A DNA stretch of 64,000 nt, taken from Rhizobium sp. Leaf262 (GTDB lineage: Bacteria > Pseudomonadota > Alphaproteobacteria > Rhizobiales > Rhizobiaceae). The notes under the pieces were generated by a model. The model was not told the DNA's origin, made no database searches, and saw nothing but the letters and a program-made list of their open reading frames with translations. Location: NCBI RefSeq assembly GCF_001422245.1, contig NZ_LMMM01000017.1:67541-131540 (forward strand), in the 5' to 3' direction. Of this stretch, positions 16,450 to 25,290 are shown one piece after another (positions within the stretch are counted from its first letter, which is position 1; every line of letters begins with the position of its first letter). The position numbers were made by a program, and so were the translations under genes.

Positions 16450-16917
16450 TCATGGCACCGACACTGGATAAGCGGTGCCCCCAAACGGCTCTTGAGCCAG
16501 GAATCTGTAGGTGTAGGTGCGGCGCAGGAACCGCCAACCGTCGGCCTGCCTGATGACTTCGTCGTTATAAATGGCGAGGTTGTCGTAGAATGTGTTTGCT
16601 CCGCGACCGTGCTCGCGTATCACAAAGCGCGCGGTTGCGTGGTCGCCGTTGAGACTGAGCACACCGGAATGGGTCATCTGCATGAAGTAGTGCTCTATTG
16701 TGAACAACTGATTCAGCATCTTTCGTATGCCGTCCCGTCCTTCACCGCGCAAAGGAAGCGGTTGACCAATCTCCCAAACGGCTCCATCTTCCGCCCAGGT
16801 CGAAATAAAGGCGTCAACGTCTCGCTCGTTCACTGCGTCGGAGAAGCGTGCAGCGAGTTGCTGAATGGCCAGATGATCTTCCAGGCGCTGCAAGCGCATC
16901 AAGGTCTGATCAGACAT
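16450..16917 (-). CDS. SnoaL/NTF2-like protein
   Basis: A 155-residue alpha-plus-beta cone protein of the SnoaL_4 type: LQRLEDHLAIQQLAARFSDAVNERDVDAFISTWAEDGAVW, then ...RDGIRKMLNQLF. The final strands include ATARFVIREHGRG and GWRFLRRTYTYRFL. The Asp and His positions typical of this fold are present, but the reaction cannot be named. ATG at 16917 follows GAGGAGC and overlaps the DoxX gene stop by 8 bp, so the pair is co-translated. Ring-hydroxylating or isomerase-like roles are known in the superfamily. Confidence 0.8.
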   Translation of the reverse strand: MSDQTLMRLQRLEDHLAIQQLAARFSDAVNERDVDAFISTWAEDGAVWEIGQPLPLRGEGRDGIRKMLNQLFTIEHYFMQMTHSGVLSLNGDHATARFVIREHGRGANTFYDNLAIYNDEVIRQADGWRFLRRTYTYRFLAQEPFGGTAYPVSVP

Positions 16918-17347
16918 TCTTTTGCTCCTCATATTCGAGACGGCGAGCAACGAGAGCGACGAGTATCAGACCGCCAACCAGTCCAACGTGCTCCAAGAAG
17001 GAAGCGAGAGCATCAAAGCGAGCAGGCCCTTGTATCGCCCAGAACGGGTGAGCGAACACAGCACCAAGCGTTGTAAATACGCCCAGCATTCCGGCACCAA
17101 GCCAAACCAACCGCCCAGTGAGAATGAGAAGTGACCCTGCAATCTCAACAGCCACGGTGAGGGCTGCCATAAATTCCGGAGCGGGCATCCCATAACTTCC
17201 CTGTTCCGCAACTGCAGCACGGAAGTCGGAAAGGTGTCCGAACCCTGAAACGAGGTAGACCAAGACTAACGCGAGGCGGGCAGCGAGCCACGTGCCCTGC
17301 CAATCGAGTATCTCGTCGATCATTGGTGGAGTTTTGAGTTTGATCAT
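16910..17347 (-). CDS. DoxX-family membrane protein
   Basis: A 145-residue inner-membrane protein with four hydrophobic helices, including ALVLVYLVSGFGHL, MAALTVAVEIAGSLLILTG, LGAGMLGVFTTLGAVFA and VGLVGGLILVALVA. These match the DoxX/YphA layout. DoxX-type proteins are often linked to oxidative or thiol stress and sit beside pirins and quinone-active enzymes, as here. AGAGGT precedes ATG. The gene overlaps the SnoaL-like gene that follows. Confidence 0.85.
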   Translation of the reverse strand: MIKLKTPPMIDEILDWQGTWLAARLALVLVYLVSGFGHLSDFRAAVAEQGSYGMPAPEFMAALTVAVEIAGSLLILTGRLVWLGAGMLGVFTTLGAVFAHPFWAIQGPARFDALASFLEHVGLVGGLILVALVARRLEYEEQKNV

Positions 17348-17520
17348 ATCTGTCTACCTCTTGGATTTGCCGGGAAGCGGCCGCTGAAGCCGGCGTCACG
17401 TTTTGCGCGATGTTTGGCTGCCGCCGCGAGCCGACGCGCACCAATCAATTTTTCCTGCCGCACGGACGTTTCGCGAGCGACCGCTCCGCGACCGGGTTGA
17501 GAGTTGCCGTGAACGACCTG

Positions 17521-18261
17521 TTACCTGACGTTGCCGCTGAACATGCCGCCTTTAAACGCCGGCGCCTTGGGATCGGTGGTGAAGAGGACGATGTCTGAAT
17601 CGGTCAACGCCTCGATGGCTTGTGACTTCGTACCCACATAGTAAAATTCGCCGGCACTGATTGTGATTTCGCCGAGACGTACCTCACCTTCAAAGACGAA
17701 GAGCAGGTCTACGGAAGACGGCGTTGGCAGGTTAGGGATTTGCAGGCGCCGTCCGGCATGAAGACGAGCATCTCGAACCCAGGCTTGAGCACGAACTTCG
17801 AAGATTGCACCACCTGGTGCTACAAGCAGTCGCCACTCGTTCTCACTGTAAGCGCTGTCGAGACTTTCAAACTGTACCTTCGGCTCAAGGTCGCCTTCGC
17901 GAGGACGCAAGAAAATCTGTAAGGCTTTGGTCGGCTCGTCACCAATGACCCGCTCTTCGTGCTGGAAGGTGTGGCCCGCATTCATCATCATGAGGCGGTG
18001 AGCGTTCACCTCCTCACGATTCCCGACAGTATCCAGATGCAACATTCGCCCGCCGCGTTTGTAGGTGAATATCTCGTCATCCTTATGGGGATGCATGGCG
18101 ATAACGTGACCCGGCTGGATCAGCGCGCGATCAATGCGGCCGATCGCTCCAATACCGCTGTCGCCTTCGTCAAGCGCTGTGCCAGGATAAAAGATCTCGA
18201 CACCAAACCCGTGTTTCCAGTCGCCGTGCTTTACAGAGGACTCGATTTTAATCGGTTTCAT
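17521..18261 (-). CDS. Pirin-family bicupin protein (first copy)
   Basis: A 246-residue pirin/YhhW-type bicupin. The metal-binding His pair sits in VIAMHPHKDDEIFTY, the third His in MMMNAGHTFQHEE, and the C-terminal cupin ends DPKAPAFKGGMFSGNVR. YhhW-type pirins can act as quercetinases or redox-sensitive metal proteins. AAAGGAGAAATTGC gives a clear ribosome site. A close relative lies at 21364-22110 on the other side of the EmrAB-like pair (same N-terminal HPHKDDEI and C-terminal GGMFSGN), so the two bracket an efflux pump. Substrate unknown. Confidence 0.9.
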   Translation of the reverse strand: MKPIKIESSVKHGDWKHGFGVEIFYPGTALDEGDSGIGAIGRIDRALIQPGHVIAMHPHKDDEIFTYKRGGRMLHLDTVGNREEVNAHRLMMMNAGHTFQHEERVIGDEPTKALQIFLRPREGDLEPKVQFESLDSAYSENEWRLLVAPGGAIFEVRAQAWVRDARLHAGRRLQIPNLPTPSSVDLLFVFEGEVRLGEITISAGEFYYVGTKSQAIEALTDSDIVLFTTDPKAPAFKGGMFSGNVR

Positions 18262-18453
18262 TGCAATTTCTCCTTTTGTCTGTCTTTGTCAGCTCGTGAA
18301 AATGAGCTGACGTTCACATTTTGCTTTCATTGATCTCAGTGCAGTTGCTGACTGCGACGCGGGCCCTGACTGGGCGCCGGCTTTCTACCCATTTTAAAGG
18401 ATCTGCATTCCCAGCTGCACTCATCACCGCGGACTACGGATTAGGCTCTCTAG

Positions 18454-20022
18454 TCATGCCGATAAGGGACCTTTCGGTGCTTTCGTGACGAATGCGAGAA
18501 GGATGAGCCCCGCCATCGCACAGTAGAATGTCAGCCAGAACGCATCGATATAGGCGAGAGTGTTCGCTTGCTTTTGAACATGTTGGGCAACCACTGCGGT
18601 GGCCCGGCTCGCGGCGAGGCTTTGCCCCGAGCTTGCCACAGCCCGTCCGATGGCCGAGATCGCATCCGCCGAGATTTCCGATCCGCGTTGCAAGTTCAGG
18701 CCGACGGCATAGGAATGGATCTGCTCGCCCTTGCGAATGAACGTCGTCATCAGGGCCTGCGCAGTTTGTGTTCCCAGCACACGGATGACCTGGATATAGG
18801 CAGCCACTGCAACTGCACGTTTGGGATCGCCATTGGCGATGGCAACAGCGATGACGGGCAGAAATGTGAGAATATGGCCTGCCCCCTGTAGCACCAACAT
18901 GGCTCTGAAGTTTTCTCCGCTCCAGTCGGAAGTAAGACCCGTGCCGATCAAAGCTGCACCCGCAAAGCAGCACAAGCCGGCAAACAGGACCAAACGGCCG
19001 TCGACGCGATGCATGGCCCAGACAGTCACCGGGGTCATCACGATCAATGGTACACAAGCCCAAATCACCAGCGTTGAGCCCACCTGCTCAGGCCGAAGCT
19101 GCATGACATTAATGAGGAAGTTCGGGACCAACGCTGTGTTGGAACTGGCGCTCATGAGGTAGAACAGCGATACAACCAAAATCAGGACAACATTGCGCGC
19201 GCTGATCGCACTGATGCTTGCCCATGGGTGTGCAATCAGCATCTCGTTCACGAAGAACGCCGCGATCAAACCGGAGCCGCCGAGAAGTGTCGAAACGATG
19301 ATACCGTTCTCAAACCAGTCCAACCGGTTACCCTGATCAATCGCAACGAACAGCATGGCCAATCCACTGCCAAACAGGATCATGCCTCCCCAGTCCGCCT
19401 TCTGAATGAGTTCACGGTTGGGCTCCTGGCGTGCTGTTCCCCTAAGGATGAGCAGTGCCATGAGAGGGGCGAGCACGACATCTTGCCAGTACAGCAGTTG
19501 CCACCCGAGATGCTGGACATAAAAATCAAGAAGGCCGGTGCCCGCATTCGTCGTGAACGCGGCGCGGAACGCATAAAAACCGATCGCTGACATCCACCAC
19601 TTTGAAGGCAGGGTCTGAAAGATGATCATCAGCGTTGCCGGGATAAACAGGCCAAGCAACGCACCGTGTACTATGTGAAGTCCGATAAGGACATGATAGT
19701 CCCGGGTGAATGGTATAATCGCCGATATCAGAGCGTAGACAAGTGCAGGTCCGACAATGACGCGGCGTATTCCATATGCAGCGGCAAACCACGCGACCGC
19801 AGGCGCCAGGATAATCTGAGGCGCTGTGGCCAATGTGCTCAGCCATGCGCCTTCGTCGTAACCCAGACTGAATGCGCCTTTCAGATCGACGAGACCTATC
19901 CCGAACATGCGGCTGTGAAAGCCAACCATGAATGGCCCAAGCAGCACCGCGAACACTGCCAGCAACGGACGATGCATGGCGACGGAAGTCGGATGAGCCG
20001 GCATTGATACGATGTTGGCCAT
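18454..20022 (-). CDS. DHA2-type MFS drug efflux transporter (EmrB-like)
   Basis: A 522-residue polytopic protein of the length and 14-helix style of DHA2 (EmrB/QacA) proton-driven exporters. It has GYDEGAWLSTLATAPQIILAPAVAWFAAAYGIRRV near the start and repeated hydrophobic helices to the end. It lies 12 bp behind an EmrA-like periplasmic adaptor gene on the same strand, so they form an EmrAB-type pump. AGAGGTGG precedes ATG. The flanking pirins and isochorismatase-like genes suggest export of aromatic or quinone-like toxicants; no substrate can be read from the sequence. Confidence 0.9.
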   Translation of the reverse strand: MANIVSMPAHPTSVAMHRPLLAVFAVLLGPFMVGFHSRMFGIGLVDLKGAFSLGYDEGAWLSTLATAPQIILAPAVAWFAAAYGIRRVIVGPALVYALISAIIPFTRDYHVLIGLHIVHGALLGLFIPATLMIIFQTLPSKWWMSAIGFYAFRAAFTTNAGTGLLDFYVQHLGWQLLYWQDVVLAPLMALLILRGTARQEPNRELIQKADWGGMILFGSGLAMLFVAIDQGNRLDWFENGIIVSTLLGGSGLIAAFFVNEMLIAHPWASISAISARNVVLILVVSLFYLMSASSNTALVPNFLINVMQLRPEQVGSTLVIWACVPLIVMTPVTVWAMHRVDGRLVLFAGLCCFAGAALIGTGLTSDWSGENFRAMLVLQGAGHILTFLPVIAVAIANGDPKRAVAVAAYIQVIRVLGTQTAQALMTTFIRKGEQIHSYAVGLNLQRGSEISADAISAIGRAVASSGQSLAASRATAVVAQHVQKQANTLAYIDAFWLTFYCAMAGLILLAFVTKAPKGPLSA

Positions 20023-20034
20023 GGTTGTCCACCT

Positions 20035-21147
20035 CTACTCAGGCTTGACCGCTACCGAGACGACCGCAGACATGCCCGATCTCAGTTTAGCGAGTGCCGG
20101 CGATGGCTCGAAATCGATGCGGACCGGAATGCGCTGGACAACCTTGGTGAAGTTGCCCGTGGCATTGTCTGCGGGAAGAAGCGCGAACTGAGAGCCAGAC
20201 GCGGGCGAAAGGCGGCTGACCTTTGCCGCAAAAGTTTCGCCAGGCAGCGTGTCAACACTCACCGTCGCGACCTGACCTTCCTTCATCAATCCGAGCTGTG
20301 TTTCCTTGAAATTGGCGATCAGATAGACCGATGGTAGCGGTACGATAGATATGGTGTTCGACCCTGTGGTTACGTAATCGCCGACATGGACCTGCCGCTC
20401 GCCGACAACGCCGTCAAAGGGCGCAGTGATCTTCGTGTAGGACAGCAAAAGTTCAGCAGATTGTAGAGCCGCTTTGGCTGCATCGATATTTGCAGTAAGT
20501 TGCCCCTTTTGACCCTCGATGAACGAAAGCTGGGCCTGTGCAGATGCGACCGCAGCTGTCGCCGCGGACACCGAAGCTGACGAAACCTGTACCTGTGCCA
20601 GCGCCTGTTCTTTTCTCTGTTGAACACCAGCGCCACTTTGTGCGAGTGCGACCTGTCGATTGGCCTCGGTCTGAGCAAGATCGGCATTTGCTTGTGTCAC
20701 CGCTAACTGTGCGTTTGCTTGCGTGATCGCAGCACGCTGAAGCTGTTCCTGATTTGCAAGGTTCTTCAGCTGCGCAGACGCTGCCTCAAGGGCCGCTTTG
20801 GCCTGATTGCGCTTTGCCTCGTAATCGGAGGGATCGATCTGGAGGATCAAATCACCGGCTTTGACGGAAGCGAAGTCAGACACGTTTACCGACCGTACAT
20901 TGCCGCTTACCCGCGCACTTAACCTGCTCATTTCTGCGCGCACATAGGCATTATCGGTCGCCTGAGTGGCCGCACCTGCCGCCCAGTGATCCCACTGTTG
21001 GGAGCTTAGCGCCACCATCGCCGTCACTGCGGCTACGACGGCAACAGGCACCAAAATCTTGGTATAATCACGCGCAGGCTTGACGTCGGCGAGCGGTGTA
21101 GGATTTTCATTGACCAGGACCGGACCGGTCGGTGTGCTGCGGGACAT
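20035..21147 (-). CDS. EmrA/HlyD-type membrane fusion protein
   Basis: A 370-residue adaptor. A short cytoplasmic N-terminus is followed by one membrane anchor (ILVPVAVVAAVTAMVAL), the lipoyl half NAYVRAEMSRLSARVSGNVRSVNVSDFASVKAGDLILQID, and a long alanine- and glutamine-rich helical hairpin. The beta-barrel part contains ITAPFDGVVGERQVHVGDYV. ATG at 21147 follows AAAGGTGAAAAC; an in-frame start at 21210 is rejected. It is paired with the DHA2 transporter 12 bp downstream. It links the inner-membrane pump to an outer-membrane channel encoded elsewhere. Confidence 0.92.
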   Translation of the reverse strand: MSRSTPTGPVLVNENPTPLADVKPARDYTKILVPVAVVAAVTAMVALSSQQWDHWAAGAATQATDNAYVRAEMSRLSARVSGNVRSVNVSDFASVKAGDLILQIDPSDYEAKRNQAKAALEAASAQLKNLANQEQLQRAAITQANAQLAVTQANADLAQTEANRQVALAQSGAGVQQRKEQALAQVQVSSASVSAATAAVASAQAQLSFIEGQKGQLTANIDAAKAALQSAELLLSYTKITAPFDGVVGERQVHVGDYVTTGSNTISIVPLPSVYLIANFKETQLGLMKEGQVATVSVDTLPGETFAAKVSRLSPASGSQFALLPADNATGNFTKVVQRIPVRIDFEPSPALAKLRSGMSAVVSVAVKPE

Positions 21148-21363
21148 TGTTTTCACCTTTCGCGGGGCTGCTGGTCTTGCGCGGTTTCGATTGTTCGAAA
21201 TTACGCGCAAGACGGCGGGTCAAGTAGCCTGACAATGCGGCATTGAGTGTTGCAGGAAGCGGAACGATCGGCTGATCTGGAAAGTCGCTTTCCTAGCCAA
21301 GCGGGCATGATCCCGCGGCCGCGGATGTATGAGCATCAACGTCGGCGTCCGAGGCATGGATGA

Positions 21364-22110
21364 CTAAGTGGCCCGCCTTTGATTTCCGCTAAACATCCCG
21401 CCGCGGTAAACTTCTGCCTTGGGATCAAAGGAAAATAGGACGACTTCGGCCTCCGCCAACGGAACAACTTGGTGATCGACAGCTGTTATGAGAATGCTCT
21501 CACCTTCTGTCACAATATGATCCGCATAGGCGACACTTCCGCTATAGACATAGAGCAGCATGTGCCTTTCCTTTTCGGTGACGGGCAAATGTAGCTTGAT
21601 GTTCCCACTGACCCTCGCGTCGAACACTTGAATATCGGACCTTACAATAAGTGGCGCAGTTCTTGGTCCGGCGATGAGCCGCCAGCTATCGACGCTCTCA
21701 TGCTCTAGGAACTCATGGAACTGGACCCTGGGCTCCAGATCGGAAATGTTTGGCCGCAGGAATATCTGCAGCGCCTTCACCGAGCGGTCGCCAAGCATCA
21801 GTTCCTCGTGCTGGAACGTATGACCGGCGTTCATCATCATGAAGTGGGTCTTGTCGAGCTTCTTTTCGTTTCCAACGGTATCGCGATGAAGCACCTCGCC
21901 GTCGCGGATATAAGTGAGAATTTCGTCATCTTTGTGCGGGTGCATACCGATGAGGTGACCGGGCTGAACCTGTGCGCGGTCGATCCTGCCAATTGGGCCT
22001 ATGCCGCTATCGTCCGAAGTGACACTCAGGCCCGGATACAGGATCTCAACGCCGAAGCCTTGGGCGAAGTCGCCGCGCATCCGGCCTGCGGGAATCTTGG
22101 TAATAGTCAT
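21364..22110 (-). CDS. Pirin-family bicupin protein (second copy)
   Basis: A 248-residue paralogue of the pirin at 17521-18261. LIGMHPHKDDEILTY and MMMNAGHTFQHEE carry the metal-site His residues, and the end reads GGMFSGNQRRAT. The second cupin differs more between the copies than the first, as expected if the copies act on different compounds. It is 64 bp behind the isochorismatase-like gene and 216 bp ahead of emrA, within one minus-strand series starting opposite a LysR gene. AAGGGACC is a moderate ribosome site. Confidence 0.9.
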   Translation of the reverse strand: MTITKIPAGRMRGDFAQGFGVEILYPGLSVTSDDSGIGPIGRIDRAQVQPGHLIGMHPHKDDEILTYIRDGEVLHRDTVGNEKKLDKTHFMMMNAGHTFQHEELMLGDRSVKALQIFLRPNISDLEPRVQFHEFLEHESVDSWRLIAGPRTAPLIVRSDIQVFDARVSGNIKLHLPVTEKERHMLLYVYSGSVAYADHIVTEGESILITAVDHQVVPLAEAEVVLFSFDPKAEVYRGGMFSGNQRRAT

Positions 22111-22174
22111 GGAAGAGGTCCCTTTTATCCGGGCGCGGGCTTCACGGCCCGCGCCGAAGGCGACTATCGCGCGT

Positions 22175-22750
22175 TCAGTGATAATTCAGGATGCCAACTA
22201 GCTTCTGACCGAGTGGGCTCGTCCAGTCGACGGCCAGTTCGGAGATGATCTGGTCGACGGTGGTGATGATTGCTCCGGCCTTTTCCATGCGGCGCAGAGC
22301 GAGATCGTCGCCGAATTTGGTGTAGGAGGCGGAAGCATCAGCCGAGACCTGGACCTCGTAGCCTTCGTCGAGCATCTGCAGGACCGGGAAGGTGACGCAG
22401 ATTTCCGTCGTCACGCCTGCAACGAACAGCTTCTTCCGGCCGGTTGCCTTGACAGCCTTGTTGAAGCCGTCGTGGTGCATGGCATTAACGATACCAGGAC
22501 GCTTGACGCGTGATTCGAAGGCTACGGGCAGAATGGCTTCGAGTTCCGGCAACAGCGGGCCCTGGATCTGGTCTTCCATGCTGGAGGTCAGGATCGTCGG
22601 AATATTGGCGGCCTTGGCGATGCGGGCGAGTTTCAGCGCGTTCTGCTTGACGAGGTTGATGTCGTGCGAGTGCGTCCAGGCCATAGTGCCGATCTGATGG
22701 TCGATCAGGAGCATAGCGGAATTCTCGGGGGTGAATACGTCCTTATGCAT
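22175..22750 (-). CDS. Isochorismatase-like cysteine hydrolase (YcaC-type)
   Basis: A 191-residue hydrolase with the isochorismatase fold. Asp17 lies in MLLIDHQIGTMAW and the nucleophilic Cys118 in FVAGVTTEICVTFPVL, with the cis-peptide-like VTTEIC motif. It belongs to the YcaC branch whose substrates are unknown. AAAAGGAACACTAC precedes ATG. It is the first gene of the minus-strand train and is divergent from a LysR gene 138 bp away. A second family member is encoded at 44574. Confidence 0.9.
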   Translation of the reverse strand: MHKDVFTPENSAMLLIDHQIGTMAWTHSHDINLVKQNALKLARIAKAANIPTILTSSMEDQIQGPLLPELEAILPVAFESRVKRPGIVNAMHHDGFNKAVKATGRKKLFVAGVTTEICVTFPVLQMLDEGYEVQVSADASASYTKFGDDLALRRMEKAGAIITTVDQIISELAVDWTSPLGQKLVGILNYH

Positions 22751-22888
22751 TGTAGTGTTCCTTTTTGTCTCGGCGGCAGTTGATGAAGTTCTTTTCGATC
22801 CGCTCGATGACTTGAATTTAGCGTTGCAATCCTCGGTGCGGTAGCTCTATGATCGACCACTCTGTAGAACGAAAAATGGAACGCTAAG

Positions 22889-23770
22889 ATGATCAGCTTC
22901 GAGGACATGCAGACCTTCGTGGAGGTGGCGGACGGCGGTGGCATCACAGTCGCGGCTAAGCGTCTGGGTCTGCCGAAGTCGATCGTCAGCCGGCGGCTCG
23001 TCCGCCTCGAAAGCGAGCTCGGCGTCCAGCTTCTGGCGCGCACGACCAGAGGTGCGTCTTTGACCGAAGCTGGCGTCTCCTTCCGTGAACACGCAGCCCG
23101 CATGTGCCTGGAGATGGACGTGGCGCGCGAGGAGATGCTACCAACTGGAGAGCTGCGGGGCCGCTTACGTGTAGCTGTACCGTCATCTTTCGGTCCTGGA
23201 CACTTCGCGCCCGCGCTCGCTGAGCTCGCCCGTCGGCATCCGCTGCTACAGCTGCACGCGCATTACAGCGACAGATACGTCGACCTCGTCGCAGACGGCT
23301 TCGATTGCGGAATCCGCGTCGGCTATCTCCAGGACTCGAGTTTGACCGCGCGCAAAATAGGAGTGTTTCCAGTCGGCCTATTCGCCAATCCCGAGTATCT
23401 GCGAGTTCACGGTGTTCCGCAGAAACCCTCGGACCTACTCGAGCATCAGGCGATTCTTCAGGGTACCGAGAGCTGGAAGGTGTCGGAGGGCAATCGAACA
23501 GTTGTGGTGAATAGTCAAGGACGATTCAAGGCCGACAGCGCCGCAGGTATCGCAGAGGGAACCGCAGCCGGGTTAGGCGTCGCGGCCCTACCTGTCGTGA
23601 TCGCGCAAAGCTATCTGGAGGCGGGCACGCTTGTACCGATCATGCAGCAATATAGCCTACCTGAAGTTGGAATTTACATCGTGCGGCCGCCGGGATCGCA
23701 CGTGTCTCGAAAGGTCCGAGTTCTCATCGACTTCTTTGTCGAGAGGTTCTCTGCGAATGGTGGCAGCTAG
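22889..23770 (+). CDS. LysR-family transcriptional regulator
   Basis: A 293-residue LysR protein with DMQTFVEVADGGGITVAAKRLGLPKSIVSRRLVRLE as helix-turn-helix and a normal effector domain (DLVADGFDCGIRVGYLQDSSL is a typical CrgA-group stretch). It is divergent from the isochorismatase/pirin/EmrAB train and converges on the HxlR gene with a 12-bp gap. TTAGCGTT (22818-22825) and AACGCTAA (22880-22887) are inverted copies in the shared intergenic region. The probable target is the divergent train; the inducer is unknown. Confidence 0.9.
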   Translation: MISFEDMQTFVEVADGGGITVAAKRLGLPKSIVSRRLVRLESELGVQLLARTTRGASLTEAGVSFREHAARMCLEMDVAREEMLPTGELRGRLRVAVPSSFGPGHFAPALAELARRHPLLQLHAHYSDRYVDLVADGFDCGIRVGYLQDSSLTARKIGVFPVGLFANPEYLRVHGVPQKPSDLLEHQAILQGTESWKVSEGNRTVVVNSQGRFKADSAAGIAEGTAAGLGVAALPVVIAQSYLEAGTLVPIMQQYSLPEVGIYIVRPPGSHVSRKVRVLIDFFVERFSANGGS

Positions 23771-23782
23771 TACAAAGAAACT

Positions 23783-24115
23783 CTAGGACGACTTCGTCGA
23801 ACGTCGCTCCTGAAACGTAACGCCCCAGTTGCGCATCGCTATCAGCACTGGCGCGAGCGTCTGTCCGAACGGTGTGAGCGAGTATTCGACACGAGGCGGG
23901 ACTTCCACAAAGACTTCGCGCGCGACAATGCCGTCAACTTCCAGTTCGCGGAGCTGCATTGTGAGCGAGCGCTGGCTAGGGTCGCCGACCAGGCGACGCA
24001 GTTCACCGAACCGTCGCGGACCGGCTAGCAGCCGGTAAATGATCATCGGCTTCCATTTTCCACCCGTAACGTCGACTGTTGTTTCGACAGGGCACTTCTC
24101 GCCAGCAGTCATCAT
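23783..24115 (-). CDS. HxlR-family winged-helix regulator
   Basis: A 110-residue HxlR protein: CPVETTVDVTGGKWKPMIIYRLLAGPRRFGELRRLVGDPSQRSLTMQLRELEVDGIV, then a wing and VEYSLTPFGQTLAPVL. A conserved N-terminal Cys (C8) stands where redox-responsive HxlR members sense quinones, diamide or aldehydes. It is divergent from a quinone-reductase gene with an inverted repeat between them, so it most likely represses that gene until an electrophile modifies it. GGAGCGC precedes ATG. Confidence 0.9.
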   Translation of the reverse strand: MMTAGEKCPVETTVDVTGGKWKPMIIYRLLAGPRRFGELRRLVGDPSQRSLTMQLRELEVDGIVAREVFVEVPPRVEYSLTPFGQTLAPVLIAMRNWGVTFQERRSTKSS

Positions 24116-24144
24116 GCGCTCCGATAGTGTACTTTGTATCCCTA

Positions 24145-24163
24145 TAGGCAGAACTGTTGCCTA
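24145..24163. promoter_or_regulatory. Inverted repeat, probable HxlR operator
   Basis: TAGGCA (24145-24150) and TGCCTA (24158-24163) are separated by 7 bp. An outer, imperfect GTACTTTG/GCAAGTAC pair (24129-24136 and 24167-24174) extends the dyad. It lies between the divergent HxlR and quinone-reductase genes. Confidence 0.6.
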
Positions 24164-24219
24164 CTTGCAAGTACGCCCATCTTGGACCTATTTGACAACA
24201 AATATACGAGAGGTGTGTG

Positions 24220-25221
24220 ATGCGAGCTGCTTATTACGAGCGACAGGGATCTGCTCAAGAGGTCCTCACTGTGGGTGAACTCCCTGATCCGGAGCCCGGC
24301 ACCGGAGAGGTCCGGGTAAGGATGATGTTCTCCGGCATCAATCCTTCTGATATCAAGACGAGAACCGGATTTGGCGGGAAGGCCATGCCCTTTCCCCTAA
24401 TCGTGCCGCATCAGGACGGTGCGGGGATCATCGACGCCGTCGGGCCAGGCGTGCCTGAGACGCGTGTTGGCGAGCGGGTCTGGATCTACATGGCGCAGTG
24501 GGGCAGGGCATTCGGAACCGCAGCAGAGTTCGTCGTCGTGCCATCAGTGCAGGCCGTTGGTCTGGCCGACAACGTCTCCTTTGAGATCGGGGCGTCGCTC
24601 GGCGTGCCTGCGATGACCGCGCATCGCTGCCTGTTCGCGGACGGCGACCTGCGTGGCAAACGGGTGCTCATTCAGGGCGGAGCAGGCGCTGTCGGCAACG
24701 CGGCAATCCTGCTTGCCAAATGGGCGGGCGCTTGGGTCGCGGCAACAGTAAGCAGAGAAGAACAATCGGAGATCGCGCAGCAGGCTGGAGCAGATATCAT
24801 CCTCAACCGGCACGTTGAGGATGTCGCTCAAGCCGTCAGATTGGCAACGAGCGGCCACGGAGTCGACCGCATAGTGGACGTCGATATCTCAGCCAACATC
24901 GACGCGGCAATCTCCTGCCTCGCTCGCGATGGCGTCGTCTCAGCCTACTCGACGGAATCGCCTCAGGCCAAGCTGGCCATCCCGTTCTTTCCGGCGTTGC
25001 TCGGCGGCTTCTCGTTTCGTTTCGTCTATGTCTACACCATGCCGGAAGCCGCTATGCGGCAGGCAGCCAATGAGGTTTCGGCCTGCGCCGCCTCCGGGGC
25101 ATACACGCCGAAAATTGCGAAGACTTATTCTCTTGAAGCCGTGACAGAAGCACACGAATTGCAGGAAAGCGGGAAAGCTGTTGGCAAGATTCTTGTTCGA
25201 CTAGCGGATCGAAGCCGCTAG
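24220..25221 (+). CDS. Zinc-independent quinone oxidoreductase (zeta-crystallin-like MDR)
   Basis: A 333-residue medium-chain dehydrogenase/reductase. The N-terminal GroES-like domain contains FSGINPSDIKTRTGF, and the nucleotide motif IQGGAGAVGNAAILLAKWAGAWV lies at about residues 150-170. The catalytic zinc ligands of alcohol dehydrogenases are absent, as in NADPH:quinone reductases. AGAGGTGTGTG precedes ATG; a GTG one codon earlier is possible. It is controlled in all likelihood by the divergent HxlR gene and would reduce quinones or alpha,beta-unsaturated carbonyls. Confidence 0.9.
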   Translation: MRAAYYERQGSAQEVLTVGELPDPEPGTGEVRVRMMFSGINPSDIKTRTGFGGKAMPFPLIVPHQDGAGIIDAVGPGVPETRVGERVWIYMAQWGRAFGTAAEFVVVPSVQAVGLADNVSFEIGASLGVPAMTAHRCLFADGDLRGKRVLIQGGAGAVGNAAILLAKWAGAWVAATVSREEQSEIAQQAGADIILNRHVEDVAQAVRLATSGHGVDRIVDVDISANIDAAISCLARDGVVSAYSTESPQAKLAIPFFPALLGGFSFRFVYVYTMPEAAMRQAANEVSACAASGAYTPKIAKTYSLEAVTEAHELQESGKAVGKILVRLADRSR

Positions 25222-25290
25222 TTTAGAGTTTTTGTGACGGTCACGGCCAATGTTTCTGGAAGCGATGGCGCGTTGAATTCCGCTCGACCG

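Noticed and set aside
21279-21293. Short GGAAAG/CTTTCC hairpin before the second pirin's stop region
   Set aside because: Only 6-bp arms with a 3-nt loop and no T-tract; too weak to call a terminator.
22818-22887. TTAGCGTT/AACGCTAA inverted copies upstream of a LysR gene
   Set aside because: The 54-bp separation and position of the second copy at the ribosome site make chance likely; noted in the LysR entry but not called as an operator.
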